This document shows, piece after piece, positions 24,452 to 35,511 of a stretch of DNA of 64,000 bases (within the stretch, counting starts at the first letter, position 1; every line of letters begins with the position of its first letter). Location of the stretch: the NCBI GenBank assembly GCA_038363925.1, contig JAQQWL010000003.1, positions 806,001 to 870,000 of the forward strand, read 5' to 3'. The notes below the pieces were generated by a model. That model ran no database searches, was not told the origin of the DNA, and was given only the letters and a program-made list of their open reading frames with translations. The position numbers and the translations under genes are program-made. Origin of the DNA: Apiospora phragmitis. Its lineage: Eukaryota; Ascomycota; Sordariomycetes; Amphisphaeriales; Apiosporaceae.

Positions 24452-25810
24452 CCTTCCCAACATTTTACACGAAGTTCGAAGCTTTGATTAAAAATTACAC
24501 GTCCTCAATCCATACGGGCTCCGATGTGAAAAATTCGTTGGCTGGACTGGTGATAGATCTGGCACCTGTTGACCGCAGAGCCATTTTCGATAGACTTTTG
24601 GGTCTATCTTCCTTCGACAAGGTGAAACTGGCGATGGAGAGAGCCACAGCAACCAGACGGTCTTGGTGGCCATTCCTAGACCCTCCCAGATTGGCAAAAG
24701 CTGAAGATGGACTGCTCATTTCATGGTATTGTGGAAGGAAGCCCTACTGACTACTTTTGGTTATCAGCTAACAGTCTTTAGGGCTGTGGAAATCTTCGAC
24801 TAGAACTGATTCCGCATGATTTGACGAAGAGCGTTCAACAATTGCTTACGGAATACCAGCTACAGACAAGAATAGCACCCACGAGCACTCTTCAGTCACC
24901 ACCTATTCCACTATATAACATTCAGGGGCGGCCAACTTCTTATGCTACTACTCAAATCGATCACAGATCCTCTCGACATGAGTCCACAACTCGTGTTATC
25001 TTGAATACAGCTACAAATCCCCATAATGAGAGATATGCGATGTCAGCTGACCTGCACTTCATTTTCGTTGCTGTCGGTCCGAATGACCATGAGTTCGACC
25101 TAGTTGAAATCGAAGTTGCGGCCAAATTCATCTTAGACGAGACTTTCTATACAGAGCTTAAAAGAGAATACTTGAAAAGGCGCGGGCTCATTCGCTCTTG
25201 GTTAAGTTATATGGTCTATCACCACTGCGAATTTGTACAAGTATGTGAGGATTCTGTTACTATTCCGAGAAACATGCCGTGGCTGAAAATCATTTACAGA
25301 TAGTACCTATCCAAGAACGACTCTTCGAACCAGGGGTCCAGCGCCCTGATTTTCCGAAGGAAGGTCAAAACGAATACATTTTTGTCCGCCCTCCGGAACC
25401 ACTCCCACCTATCGGAGAGCATGAGTTTTGGAATAATTTCCATAGATGTATGAAAGGGGGTCGCCCACATCGACACCTTCCATGGTTCCCGTGCCGTCGG
25501 AAATGCAGCCGCTTTCTCGGAACAAATGGTGCTGTTCAGCGTATCCCTAAGAGAAACCGTCCTCTACAAGATATCGATATAATAGGCCGTGACAGGTTGT
25601 GGGGCCTTCTGGCTGTGGAGAGTATCAGCTGGGCGCGCGTGGCCATATATCATCTTATTATCCTCAGTGGCCCTCTTGGCTTCTGGTTTGTATGGATTTT
25701 CTGTCGAGACGACAGATTTGCAGACTGCGTCGGTTCCTTTTAGCGTTGTACTTACACTCATTTCCCTTTTCTGGTTCCCTTTATTAAGTAATAAAGTACG
25801 TAGCGACTAG

Positions 25811-26625
25811 CGGCAGGTAAAGCCAATAGAGCTACGTTGGCACCTAGGTGTATTAATGTATTAGCGGCGCCGTAGTCGGGACCACATCTTCCGTCGGTGT
25901 AAACGGGAGCGTAGTCCGAGCCGTCCATGTCTAAGTTGAAGTCGATCGATTATATTCAGACAGTGTGTGGTAGAGAGCGTAGTGCATAGGGTCATTTTCG
26001 GCATGCTGGTATTGAGATTGAGGCACTATAATCTAGGTATTGTGAAAATAACCAGCGGCGGGAGGGGTACCTTATTATAGCTTATATACTCTAGGGTAGT
26101 AATTTATTCCCCCCTTTTAATGTCTTTTTTAAAAGTTATATAGCTAGTAGCTTCCGTAATTACTTAATAATTACTATTAACGCCTTAGTTAATACTAATT
26201 TCGTTAATATTATAAAAGCGTTTAAAAAGAATATTAACTAGCTTTAAAGTATTAAATTTATCGAAAAAACGTTAATATTTATTACTATAAGTTTATTAAC
26301 CTGGCTATAATTAATTATTCTCGACTTTACGATTTTAACGAACTTATTTTTAATTAAAAAACGAGTATATTTTCGTTATTTTAAAATATAAGAGGCCTTA
26401 GAGACGTTTAATATTTATTAAGTTATAAACTTAAACTTAATTAATATTAATATAAAGCTTAACTTAGCTTAATTAACGACTTAATAAATTAACTTATTTT
26501 TTAAAAGTAGTAATAAAACTTACTAATCTTTATTAAACTCACTTTTAATAAGTATATTAACGAGACAGCGTTAAATATATAATCGAGGGGTTAATTATTT
26601 ACGGGCGGATTCGCGAGTAACTACT
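25811..26625. repeat. Unclassified flank: normal to ~26090, then RIP-decayed
   Basis: The first ~280 bases are normal-composition 3' flank of the split gene. From about 26090 the sequence is AT-rich and stop-saturated. No transposase or polymerase motif could be read. Confidence 0.45.
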
Positions 26626-26755
26626 TATTACAGTGTATGTAGACTAACCACTGCGCCATAAAGCAAAAGCTTCGGAAATGACTCTTCGGGTTATTTCTGT
26701 CTAATTCTACGCCTTAAGTGCTACCCCGCGGGGGACTAACCCGCCGATCGTAATA
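26626..26755 (-). mobile_element. Solo LTR of the miniature LTR element
   Basis: A single 130-bp unit matches the LTRs of the three full copies and has a perfect 5-bp duplication CTACT at 26621-26625 and 26756-26760. Intact target sites around a single LTR indicate LTR-LTR recombination after a full insertion. It is one of the least mutated copies and keeps the A-box-like TGGCGCAGTGG on the minus strand. Confidence 0.88.
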
Positions 26756-26994
26756 CTACTCTAAGCTTTACGTTACGCATAATAGCCTATATACACTTTT
26801 AAATATTGAACGAAAATATCGTTATAAAGAGTAAAAATAAGCGAAAAAAATAAGGGTAATAATAACTTTAAAAAATAAAAAGTGATAATTAAATTAAAGA
26901 GTTTTCTAATTAAGATGCACGGTAAAAAGACGCGTTCGTGGGGTAAAACGCGGTGGCCCGTGACGGGGTGGCCCGTGAGGGGTGCTTTAGCTTA

Positions 26995-27034
26995 GATACT
27001 AAGCGAGCTTGATCGGCCTCCACGGATCGTACCG
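26995..27034 (-). repeat. Dispersed repeat, short copy 3
   Basis: About 38 bases match the outer end of copy 1 (near 3160-3198), including GATCGGCCTCCACGGATCGT. Just upstream is a short tandem duplication of GGTGGCCCGTGA. Confidence 0.6.
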
Positions 27035-27913
27035 AGCCAAGTGTCGTGAACGTTATTAAGGCCAGAGTCGTTCGTAGATTAAAGAGCTGCTAATCTGTTC
27101 TGCAATATACGATTGTGACTTCCACCGACGCGGGGTCCTCCTTGACGGCTTGCAGGTGGCCGCGAACATGGTCGGTGGCATATCTATGGCGAACAGGGTG
27201 CTGTGATTTCCATGAGGCGTTGTGATGGTTTTGATGAAGCGTCCAGTAAAAATGCGAAGGCGCTGCCAAAAGACAGCAGTAGTCAAACATGCCAGAGTGA
27301 GCATGGCTCAACAAGTTCTAGGCTATCTTGGAAAGGAGCGAGAACTATAGTCTTGGCAGAGAGTAGTTACTAGGTTCACCCCGTTTGCGCGACAGTAGTA
27401 AGAAACCTATACGGGAAATTGCATCTTGGGGTTGGTGAGTACTATACGTTTGTTCCAGAAGGGAAATTCACAAAACTAAGTGGATAAAAGATGCGAGTGA
27501 TCTCGACATAGGAACTCGCTTATATTGTAATTATAGGGAGTGGTGTTGCAGGAATCAGCGGTCCCTCAGTGGGGGTCACAAGCTTACTAAGCACTTTTCT
27601 TTGTTTATATATAGCACCTCATACGCATTCACCCTCTCTAGATAGATTCCTTTCTTTTAGCTAGCACTGAATACAATACCACGAACTCTCTGAGCGTGCA
27701 ACAAGTGGAATGTGTGCCGAAGACAACGCAGACCGGATTTGTATCCAAAGCTCTATTTGCGGACGCTGACAGGGACGATTGCATTACCAAGGAGAATATA
27801 AAATGTCAGCAGCTTCTAGCTCTTAGCTTCGTGATATATAAAGTAATTCAAGGATATTATTATCGATTTATATATATATAAGAGTAGGATAAGTAGAGCT
27901 AGAATTAGCTTTA
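27035..27913. other. Unmutated island without a supported gene
   Basis: Base composition is normal. A TATATATA-type box near 27607-27613 followed by CT-rich sequence looks like a fungal promoter, but no convincing coding region follows before transposon B copy 2 starts at 27914. Short open frames (27056-27304 minus, 27696-27881 plus) have no recognisable domain. Confidence 0.4.
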
Positions 27914-28315
27914 ATATACTTTATAAGCGAAATAATTATATAAGTGAATTAACTACTTTTATTAAATTTCGTATAAATAACTTTTATAATTTAATTCCTT
28001 TATTATTTATTATAGTTAATACTTAAAAAAAGGGTAAATAATTCTAGCGCTTTAAGCGCTTAAAAACGATTTAAAATTAAGTCTTTAATACGTAGCTTAA
28101 ACGTATAAAGTCTCTTATATAACCCTTTGTAACTAATAGCTCGATATTTTTACGAAACGCGAAATACTCGTTAATTTTCGAAAATTAACGGATTTCGAAG
28201 AACATATAATCGTATAATATATAATCGACCTAAATTCGTAGTTATTTCCTCCCCGGATAAATAATATTAAAAATATAACGAATCGATTATTTTATTAACG
28301 CGACGTGAGACGCGT

Positions 28316-28809
28316 TATTATAATACGTTTAAACTAATTACTACGCTATAAAATAATAGCTTCGGAAATAACTAAACGGTTATTTCTATTTAATTTTATA
28401 TTTTAAGTACTACCCTGCGGGGGACTAGCCCGCCGATCGTAATATTATACCTCTATTTTAAAGGTATACCTTTATATTTAAAGCGATAAACTTTTAATAA
28501 CCGTATAATTAATTTAAACTCGGTATAAAATCTTTTTAAAACTTTTATAAAAAAATTGATTTATATATAGCCTTATTTACCTATTAGCGATCTTAATTAA
28601 ATAATTAAAAAAAGCTTTTATTTAATAAGTATAAAAATCGAATCCACGTTTTTTATTTAATAAATATATTTAATTATTATATTATAATATATTTAAATTA
28701 ATTATTACGTTATAAAATAAAAGTTTCGGAAATAATTAAACGATTATTTTCTATTTAATTCTACGCCTTAAATATTACCCCGCGGGGGACTAACTCGCCG
28801 ATCGTAACA
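28316..28809 (-). mobile_element. Miniature LTR element (TRIM-like), full copy 2
   Basis: Same structure as 23198-23692: two ~130-bp direct repeats around a ~235-bp interior, 494 bases in all. A perfect duplication CGCGT lies at 28311-28315 and 28810-28814. The empty site is visible in transposon B copy 1 near 9338 (ACGTGTCGGCG). Heavily RIPed. Confidence 0.87.
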
Positions 28810-29348
28810 CGCGTCGGCGTTAATTAAGCTTCGAACTTTATACGACGATAATTAAACTTCCGGACGCGTTTTAATTAAAAAAACGATTATTAAAGAGTTT
28901 TTTATAAAGATCTCGACGCGTATCGCGCGTAGTTTACCTTCGTATGAAATATAACTTATAAATATAAGATTTAAGAGGAGGATATTTATAACTTCGACGA
29001 GACCGGTTTTCTTATATATTAAATCTCGTTTAAAATAGTCGCTATACCCTCCGATTAATATAAGAGGCTTAGAGTTATTTAGTAAAAGAGCTAAGAATAG
29101 GTTATAATTATTTAAGGCGTCGAATTATATAGTTACGTTATCTTTTTCGTATATTATATTTACCGGGTAAACGTACCTTTTTTTAAATACGAAAACAGCT
29201 TATTATTAAAGGATTAAATAATCGTAATTATTAAAAAAGGTTAAACTATAAACGAAAAAAGCAAGGACTAAGTTCGATATTTTAATAAATATACGAGGTC
29301 TCGTATAAAAAATGTTTATTACTTATTAGTTTTTAACGGTTATAAGAG

Positions 29349-29842
29349 TATTACGATCGGCGGGTTAGTCCCTCGCGGGGTATTATTTAAAGCGTAGAAT
29401 TAAATAGAGATAATCGTTTAATTATTTTTAAAGCTTTTATTTTATAACGTAATAATTAGTTTAAACGTATTATAATATAATAATTAAATATATTTATTAA
29501 ATAAGAAACGTAGGTTCGATTTTTATACTTATCGAATAGGAGCTATCTTTAATTACTTAAGCAAGATTGCTAATAAATAAGTAAGGCCTTATACGGATTA
29601 ATTTTTTATATATAAACTTTAAGGTTTTTTTATACCGAGCTTAAATAAATTATACGGTTATTGAAAGTTTATCGCCTTAAGTATAAAGGTATACCTTTAA
29701 AGAGGGGGTATAATATTACGATCGGCGGGTTAGTCCCTCGCGAGGTAATATTTAAAGCGTAAAATTAAATAGAAATAACCGTTTAATTATTTCCGAAGCT
29801 TTTATTTTATAACGTAATAATTAATTTAAACATATTATAATA
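29349..29842 (+). mobile_element. Miniature LTR element (TRIM-like), full copy 3
   Basis: Opposite orientation to the other copies, 494 bases. It starts TATTACGATCGGCGGG and ends CATATTATAATA, with a perfect duplication AAGAG at 29344-29348 and 29843-29847. A purine tract AAAGAGGGGG precedes the 3' LTR. Inserted in transposon B copy 2. Confidence 0.87.
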
Positions 29843-30206
29843 AAGAGTTATTATTCGATAGCTTTCGAGCTTTATTATAAAAAGAACTCGATTATTATAC
29901 TTTATATACTTTTTAATTTATTATATAAACTTTAATCTTTTAATATAAGCTATTTTTATATATTAAAAAGGTTATACGAGAATGAAATTAACGGTTTTAT
30001 ATAAGCGTATATTATTTATATTTTAAAAGAGGACTTTTTATTAACGTTTTTAAAAGCGTTCTAAGCGAATTTTATCGATTTAAATATTTAGGGAGGCTTT
30101 TAAAGTATAAGACTTATACCGTATAATCCGGAATTTATTATTTTATAATTAAATATAAAGCTACGTACGCCGACACCTCCGGCGACCTTTTTCGGCTTAC
30201 TTATAC

Positions 30207-33200
30207 TATTAGAATAGCAAGAACTAAAGTTTTCTATATTACTTTAAAAAGGGTGTTACATACTTACGCGTACGAACCCGTTTCCTATTTTATTAAGAGG
30301 GGTATATAATCCCCTCGTAGTTCGTATTAAAAATAGATATAAATAATAAAATTAAAATAATTAAACCCGGATAAAAACCGGAATTATTATATATACGAGA
30401 GCTTATTTAATATTAATTATTAATTAGCCGTAGCGATTATAAATTAATAAGAGTAAAAAGACGGTTTTACGCCTTTATCGACGTAAAGGTAACCGTGCTA
30501 AAAAGCTTTAAGAATTTCCGCCCGTTAAAAATTCGGAGAAGAGCCGAACTAAATTAACCGTATAAAGAGGAAACTAAGTTTCGAATTATATATAAAATTA
30601 ATTAAATTATGTATAATTATATATTTAAATAACCTTATTATATAATTTATAAAATAATAATTCTTATTAAAATAGAATTAATTACGGTCGGCGAATCGAG
30701 ATTAAATTTAAACGTATCGAATTTAAATAAATTAATAACCTTAAACCCTAAACTATTTATATATAAAAGAATATTTTAAAATACTAGAATTTTTTTAATA
30801 ATTTAGAAAAAGAACGTTAACTTCGTTTTTTAAAAACTCGAACTTTTAAAAATACTTTTTAAAAAAATAATACCCGAATTATTTGTAACGTATTTTATAA
30901 AATATTTTTTAAAATATTATATATTAAAAATAAAAAGAATATTCTTTTAAAAAACGTTTAATATAAAGTTTAAAAAATAAACCGAATATTAATTCGATTA
31001 AATTAACCGTATATTTTAAAAAAAGCTTTATTATTATTTCGAAAAAAATAGAATTAATATATTAATAAGCGGATTTTTTAAAAATAAGCTCGTATAATTA
31101 ATACTACCGGCCGCTCTTATATACTAATAGGACCGACCGGTAGAACCGACTTCGGAAACCCGAAAAGAGGATATTCTATACTCTTCCTTAGAATAAACAG
31201 TCGAACAACCGCCGCCTAAGCGAGAGACACCCGGTCTCCGTATAGAGCAATCGTCCGCGATACTACGGGATACTTTAGGCTCGACGTCCAACCCTAGATT
31301 CCTAAGTATTTAAACGTTATAAAATATCGTCCCTTTTCCTTCTCTAACTCCGGTACCGACGAACCAGACCGTACGATTATCTAGTCTAGCGTACGTTACG
31401 AAATACGATATCCTTTTAAGCCGAGCTATTTATAATAGTAAAATCGATTCAAATAAGGTCGTTATTTTTTCGAAGGTATAAAAAAAAAGAATTATACCGG
31501 TAAGCCGTATAATATCTTTTATAATAAAGTATAGATATTTATTAAAACATATTAATAATTAAATATATTAAAAGATTAATACTATACGATTTTTTCGAAT
31601 ATTCTTTCCGGCCGTATAAAGGTATTCTATTTTAATTATATTAAACTTAAAAAAATATATATATATATATATTACCTTATAAATTCGTATTTTAATATAA
31701 TAATAAATTACGTATAATATTTTATAAATTAAATAATAACCTCTTTTATATAAATAAAAAATAAGAACGCCGAAAAATAACTTATCGAAGTTTTAAAAAT
31801 CCTGCTAAATAAGCTCTAACTCGTATAACGAACCCTCGAAAAGGATTCGAAAAAGAGATCGCTCTTTATACCTCTGTTATAAAAGCTTATCGAGGAGTTC
31901 CGAAACTTTTAGCGGCTCTTATTAATTAAAAGCTAATATACGAAGCGTTATTCTCGAACCTTCGCGTATCGCTAAATATAATAACGGATTAAAAGATTTC
32001 GGAACGATACTTAACGGAGGAACTATATCGATACCCGGCTAAAAATACGTACCTAATTAATAAACGGTTTATAAATAATTATATATAAAAAAATCGACTA
32101 GTTTATAATAATAAATTATTATATAATAATTAATTATTAAAATAAAAAAATAATTAGCGACCCGTTAATACCTTTTAATTAAGGTTATTATATAAGAACC
32201 GACAGTTCGAATAAAAAACTTACTAAATCTGCTATAAGTAAAGCTATTAATTAATAAACCACCTAGCCGAAAAACGAACCCGTATAATAATCTAATACCT
32301 CTAAACGTATAATAACGTTAAATAAGATCTCCTTACTTAAAAAGAATACGGGGATTTCGTTCGAAACTAAAAAGGGAAAAAAAAGAGGAGCTAAAAAATA
32401 ACGAAAAGGAGTATAATTATTTCGATCCGGAAAACGCACAACAAAGCATTACTTATTTAACGGACGCCGCGTTCTATTATTAACTTATTAACGAGGATAT
32501 TTATTTAACGAATACTTAATTAAACTAGGAACGACGAACGAAAAAAAACTAATAATCGATATTATATCGCTCCGAGAATCGTATAAAAAAAAGGAGATCT
32601 CGGAAATCTACTAAATCAACGGCCGAGATAACCCTATAAACGCCTTTATTAAGAAATCTCTAAATAAAGCCCTCGAACAGCTAGTATTAATTAATAGGTT
32701 AACCGTACGCGTAAAAACGTATATCGAGAGACTAGACTCGTACGGCGAATAAAAAAAAGAGAGAAAAGAGATATCTTTTTCCCTAACAGGGTATAACGTA
32801 TTATAATATATAATAACGCCCCTATTATTATTACTATTTTTATTATTATTATTATTTTTAATTAATAATAAAAAAATAATATACGTTAATATATAATAAT
32901 TTTCCCTATTATTATTATTATTAAAAGACCTGCTACTTAATTAAATTAATATTAAAAAAGTATAGTATTACCTATACGGCTTAGGTAGGCACCGAATACC
33001 GGATTAGCGTAACCTATCCGTACAAAACCTTTACAAAAAGAAGACTCGTCTTAAAAAAAGGAGCTACCCAAATCTATTATTAAAATAAAAACTACTAATA
33101 TTAAAATAATAAGAATTAAAGTTTTTTATATTATTTAAAAAAAGTGCTACGTACCTACGCGTATAAACCCCTTTCCTATTTTATTAAAAGGGGCATACAA

Positions 33201-33304
33201 TACCCCTCGTAGCTCGTACTAAAAATAGATATAAATAATAGAATAAGAACGATTAAACCTCGATTAAAACTAGAACCACCTTACGTACGAGAGCCTATTT
33301 AATA
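30207..33304 (+). mobile_element. Non-autonomous Copia-type LTR element, copy 2
   Basis: LTRs lie at 30207-30412 and 33099-33304 (206 bases each). The interior is collinear with copy 1 (13276-15952), including the gag-like part and the RNase H tail, with no integrase or reverse transcriptase. The flanking pentamers (TATAC, CTTAT) do not match, and the two sides belong to different elements (transposon B on the left, another Copia relic on the right). The flanks have therefore been rearranged or the insertion is not simple. Confidence 0.8.
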
Positions 33305-33602
33305 CTTATAATTACTTAATTAAATTAGGTATAATAAATAAAAAAAGGCTTATAATTAATATTATATCCCTCCGAGAATCGTATAAAAGAAGGGAGATTT
33401 TAAAGATTTACTATATTAATAATGAAAACAACCCGGCAAACGCCCTTACTAAGGTATCCCTAAATAAAGCCCTCGAGCAGATAGTCTTAACGAACAGCCT
33501 CACCGTATATATAAAAGCGTATATCGAGAGGCTAGACCTATATAACGAGTAAGAAAAGAATAAAAAAATATTAAAAAAAAGAAATTTCTTTTATTAATCC
33601 TT

Positions 33603-34438
33603 TTCTATAGTCGCTACCGATATATTGTATTTATTAAATATTAATTATATAAAAATATTACCGTATATATATAAAAACTATTTACTGTATTTATTATTAA
33701 CTTAGCGTTATATGATTATTACCCTAGCTCGAATACCACCTCTACTTTCGTTATTATCGAGATTGAGGTTCATAAATTATAAGCTATAATATAAATAATC
33801 TTTATTATATAAAGCTTAAACGTACGAGGTATAAACGCTATCCTAATATCTTTCGAAATAATAATACTTATAAAACGGAATATAGAATTAGGCGTATCGA
33901 GTACTATAAGCGTTACTAATATTATTACGTAATTAAATAAAAACTATATAAAAATAGCCTTCGTAACGAATAATATAAGCGAATAAACGGCGTATATTAT
34001 TACTTACGAGTATATAAATCTCGATATCGCGGCTCGGTAAATTATAAAGGGGAACTTCTTTATTTTATTATATAAAATTAATAAACGCTAGAAATTTAAA
34101 ACGGAAAATAAAATATAATATATATTAATATAAAACGTAAATATCGCGGATCGATTTCTTTACGAATTAATTAATAAAATTATTTAATACTAATTCTTAT
34201 TAATAATATCCGCGAGAAGTATATTAAAAAAACTAAAGATTTATTAATTAAATATTATACGAATACTTACTTTTTTTTTATAATTATATTTATAAATTCG
34301 TATATATATATACGTTTTATTTTCGTATAATATTTTTTTAAAAAAAAGAAGTATAATAATTATATAAATAAATAAGAAAAGGATTTAAACTATACGAGTT
34401 ATTTACGTATAACGAAATATTTATTTATTAAACTATTC
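33603..34438. mobile_element. Unclassified insertion in the third Copia relic
   Basis: This block is absent from the otherwise collinear Copia derivatives and is bounded by a 12-base direct repeat TTATTAATCCTT (33591-33602 and 34439-34450), which looks like a long target-site duplication. RIP has removed readable coding, so the class is unknown; a duplication this long would fit a non-LTR element. Confidence 0.5.
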
Positions 34439-34788
34439 TTATTAATCCTTAATAAAGTATAACGTAATTCGGTATATAAAAACGCGTGCCTACTACTATT
34501 ATTACTTTTAAACCGTTTTTTTTAATTTATAACGAGAAGAAATACGCGTTAACGCATAATAATTTTTCCCTATTCTCGTTATTATTATTAAATAATTAAA
34601 ATAACTAATTAAAAAAACCTATTATTTAATAAAAATAATATTAAGAAGGTATAGTATTACTTATACGGCTTAAGCAGGTACCGAATACCGGATTAGCGTA
34701 ACCCATTCGTACAAAACCTTTTTAACGAGAAGACTCGTCTTAATAAAAAGAGCTGGCCAAGTTTATTATTAAAATAAAAAGTTACTAA

Positions 34789-35003
34789 TATTAAATAATA
34801 AGAACTAAGGTTTTTTATATTATTTTAAAAAAAAGTGCTACGTACCTATACGTACGAACCTTTTTTTTATTTTAATAAAAAGGTTATATAATACCGCTCG
34901 TAATTAATATAAGAAATAGATATAAATAATAAAATATAATAATATAACCTCGATTAAACCCGGAACTTATTTATATATATATATATATAAAGCTTATTTA
35001 ATA
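34789..35003 (+). repeat. 3' LTR of the third Copia relic
   Basis: Matches the LTRs at 15952-16159 and 33099-33304, starting TATTAAATAATAAGAAC and ending CTTATTTAATA. It contains an (AT)n expansion near 34972-34988. Confidence 0.75.
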
Positions 35004-35511
35004 AAAGGTTTATTATTATAATTAATATAGTTTTTAACTTAAAGTACTAGGCGATAAATCTCTTTATTTAATAGATTTTAAAAGGTAAAGCGCGCTAATT
35101 TATCTTAAATAACCGGGTAACGAATAACCGAAATACGTTATACTTAAAAGTAAGGCCTAGCTACGCCTATCGGATAGCCTAGGTTTTAAAATATTCCTCT
35201 TAGGCGAAAAAGAGGGTCCTGGCGGACTCTTTAAACTCGGTCCGGGTCGGTCTGCTCCTAATTCTATCCTATAAGGTGGCTCGGGTACTTTAAGTCTTTT
35301 AAAGGCTGCACGTTCTAACTCGTTAGCTTATACGGCTAAAATAGCACGCTAAATAATAAATTTAAAAATTAAAATAGGCATAGTTAAAAAGTACGAAAAA
35401 TAACGATTTTAATAATATTCTTTAATTATTAATAAAGAGGTTAAATATTAACTTATATATAAAAAAGGGGTTAAAAAGCTTCGCTTATCGGTAATTAATT
35501 TAGGTAGCTGC
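35004..35511. repeat. RIP-decayed edge of the transposon block
   Basis: AT-rich sequence with no readable coding. A less mutated GC-richer patch lies at about 35150-35340 but shows no domain. The sequence switches to normal composition at about 35510. Confidence 0.45.

Larger units (their letters stand above)
17590..25810 (+). pseudogene. Conserved fungal membrane protein gene, split by a 6.3-kb Copia element
   Basis: The left part (about 17590-18138) encodes LPLEFELDRLLKSFAAELAE, then an acidic Asp-rich tract, and ends NRFQKSLVDFAF. The right part resumes after the element at 24457 as PTFYTKFEALIKNY. It continues through GCGNLRLELIPHDL (near 24780-24820), YAMSADLHFIFVAVGP (near 25035) and LSYMVYHHCEFVQ (near 25205). 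A clean phase-0 intron runs 25242-25300 (GTATGT..TTTACAG), then VPIQERLFEPGVQRP. The end has RLWGLLAVESISWARVAIYH and one or two hydrophobic segments, finishing LLSNKVRSD. The pattern matches a widespread fungal hypothetical family with a C-terminal membrane anchor; its function is unknown. A further intron near 24725-24779 and a one-base frameshift near 25700 are likely. The upstream start was not found. Confidence 0.68.
27914..30206 (+). mobile_element. Fot1-like transposon B, copy 2, 3'-truncated
   Basis: Starts with a RIPed version of the copy-1 terminus (ATATACTTTATAAGCG) after TA and follows copy 1 (8943-10786) collinearly. The DDE block reads NFDETGFLI near 28990-29015, keeping the Asp that copy 1 lost. 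Two miniature LTR elements (28316-28809 and 29349-29842) are inserted in it. The 3' end, equivalent to about 10225-10786 of copy 1, is missing because the Copia derivative at 30207 begins there. Confidence 0.8.
33311..35003 (+). mobile_element. 3' end of a third Copia-family element with insertion
   Basis: 33311-33590 matches the RNase H tail of the other Copia elements (compare 15370-15600). 34490-34788 matches the region before their 3' LTR. 34789-35003 is a 3' LTR (GAACTAAGGTTTTTTATATT near 34802). No 5' portion is present. An ~836-base insertion separates the RNase H tail from the rest. Confidence 0.7.

Noticed and set aside
23198..29842. Regularly spaced ~130-base repeats as a CRISPR-like array
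   Set aside because: Only pairs of direct repeats around one interior, with target duplications, in a eukaryotic context; they are LTRs.
7620..35510. AT-rich blocks as a centromere, mitochondrial insertion or foreign DNA
   Set aside because: Readable transposase, integrase, reverse transcriptase and LTRs, together with C-to-T-type stops, show RIPed transposons instead.
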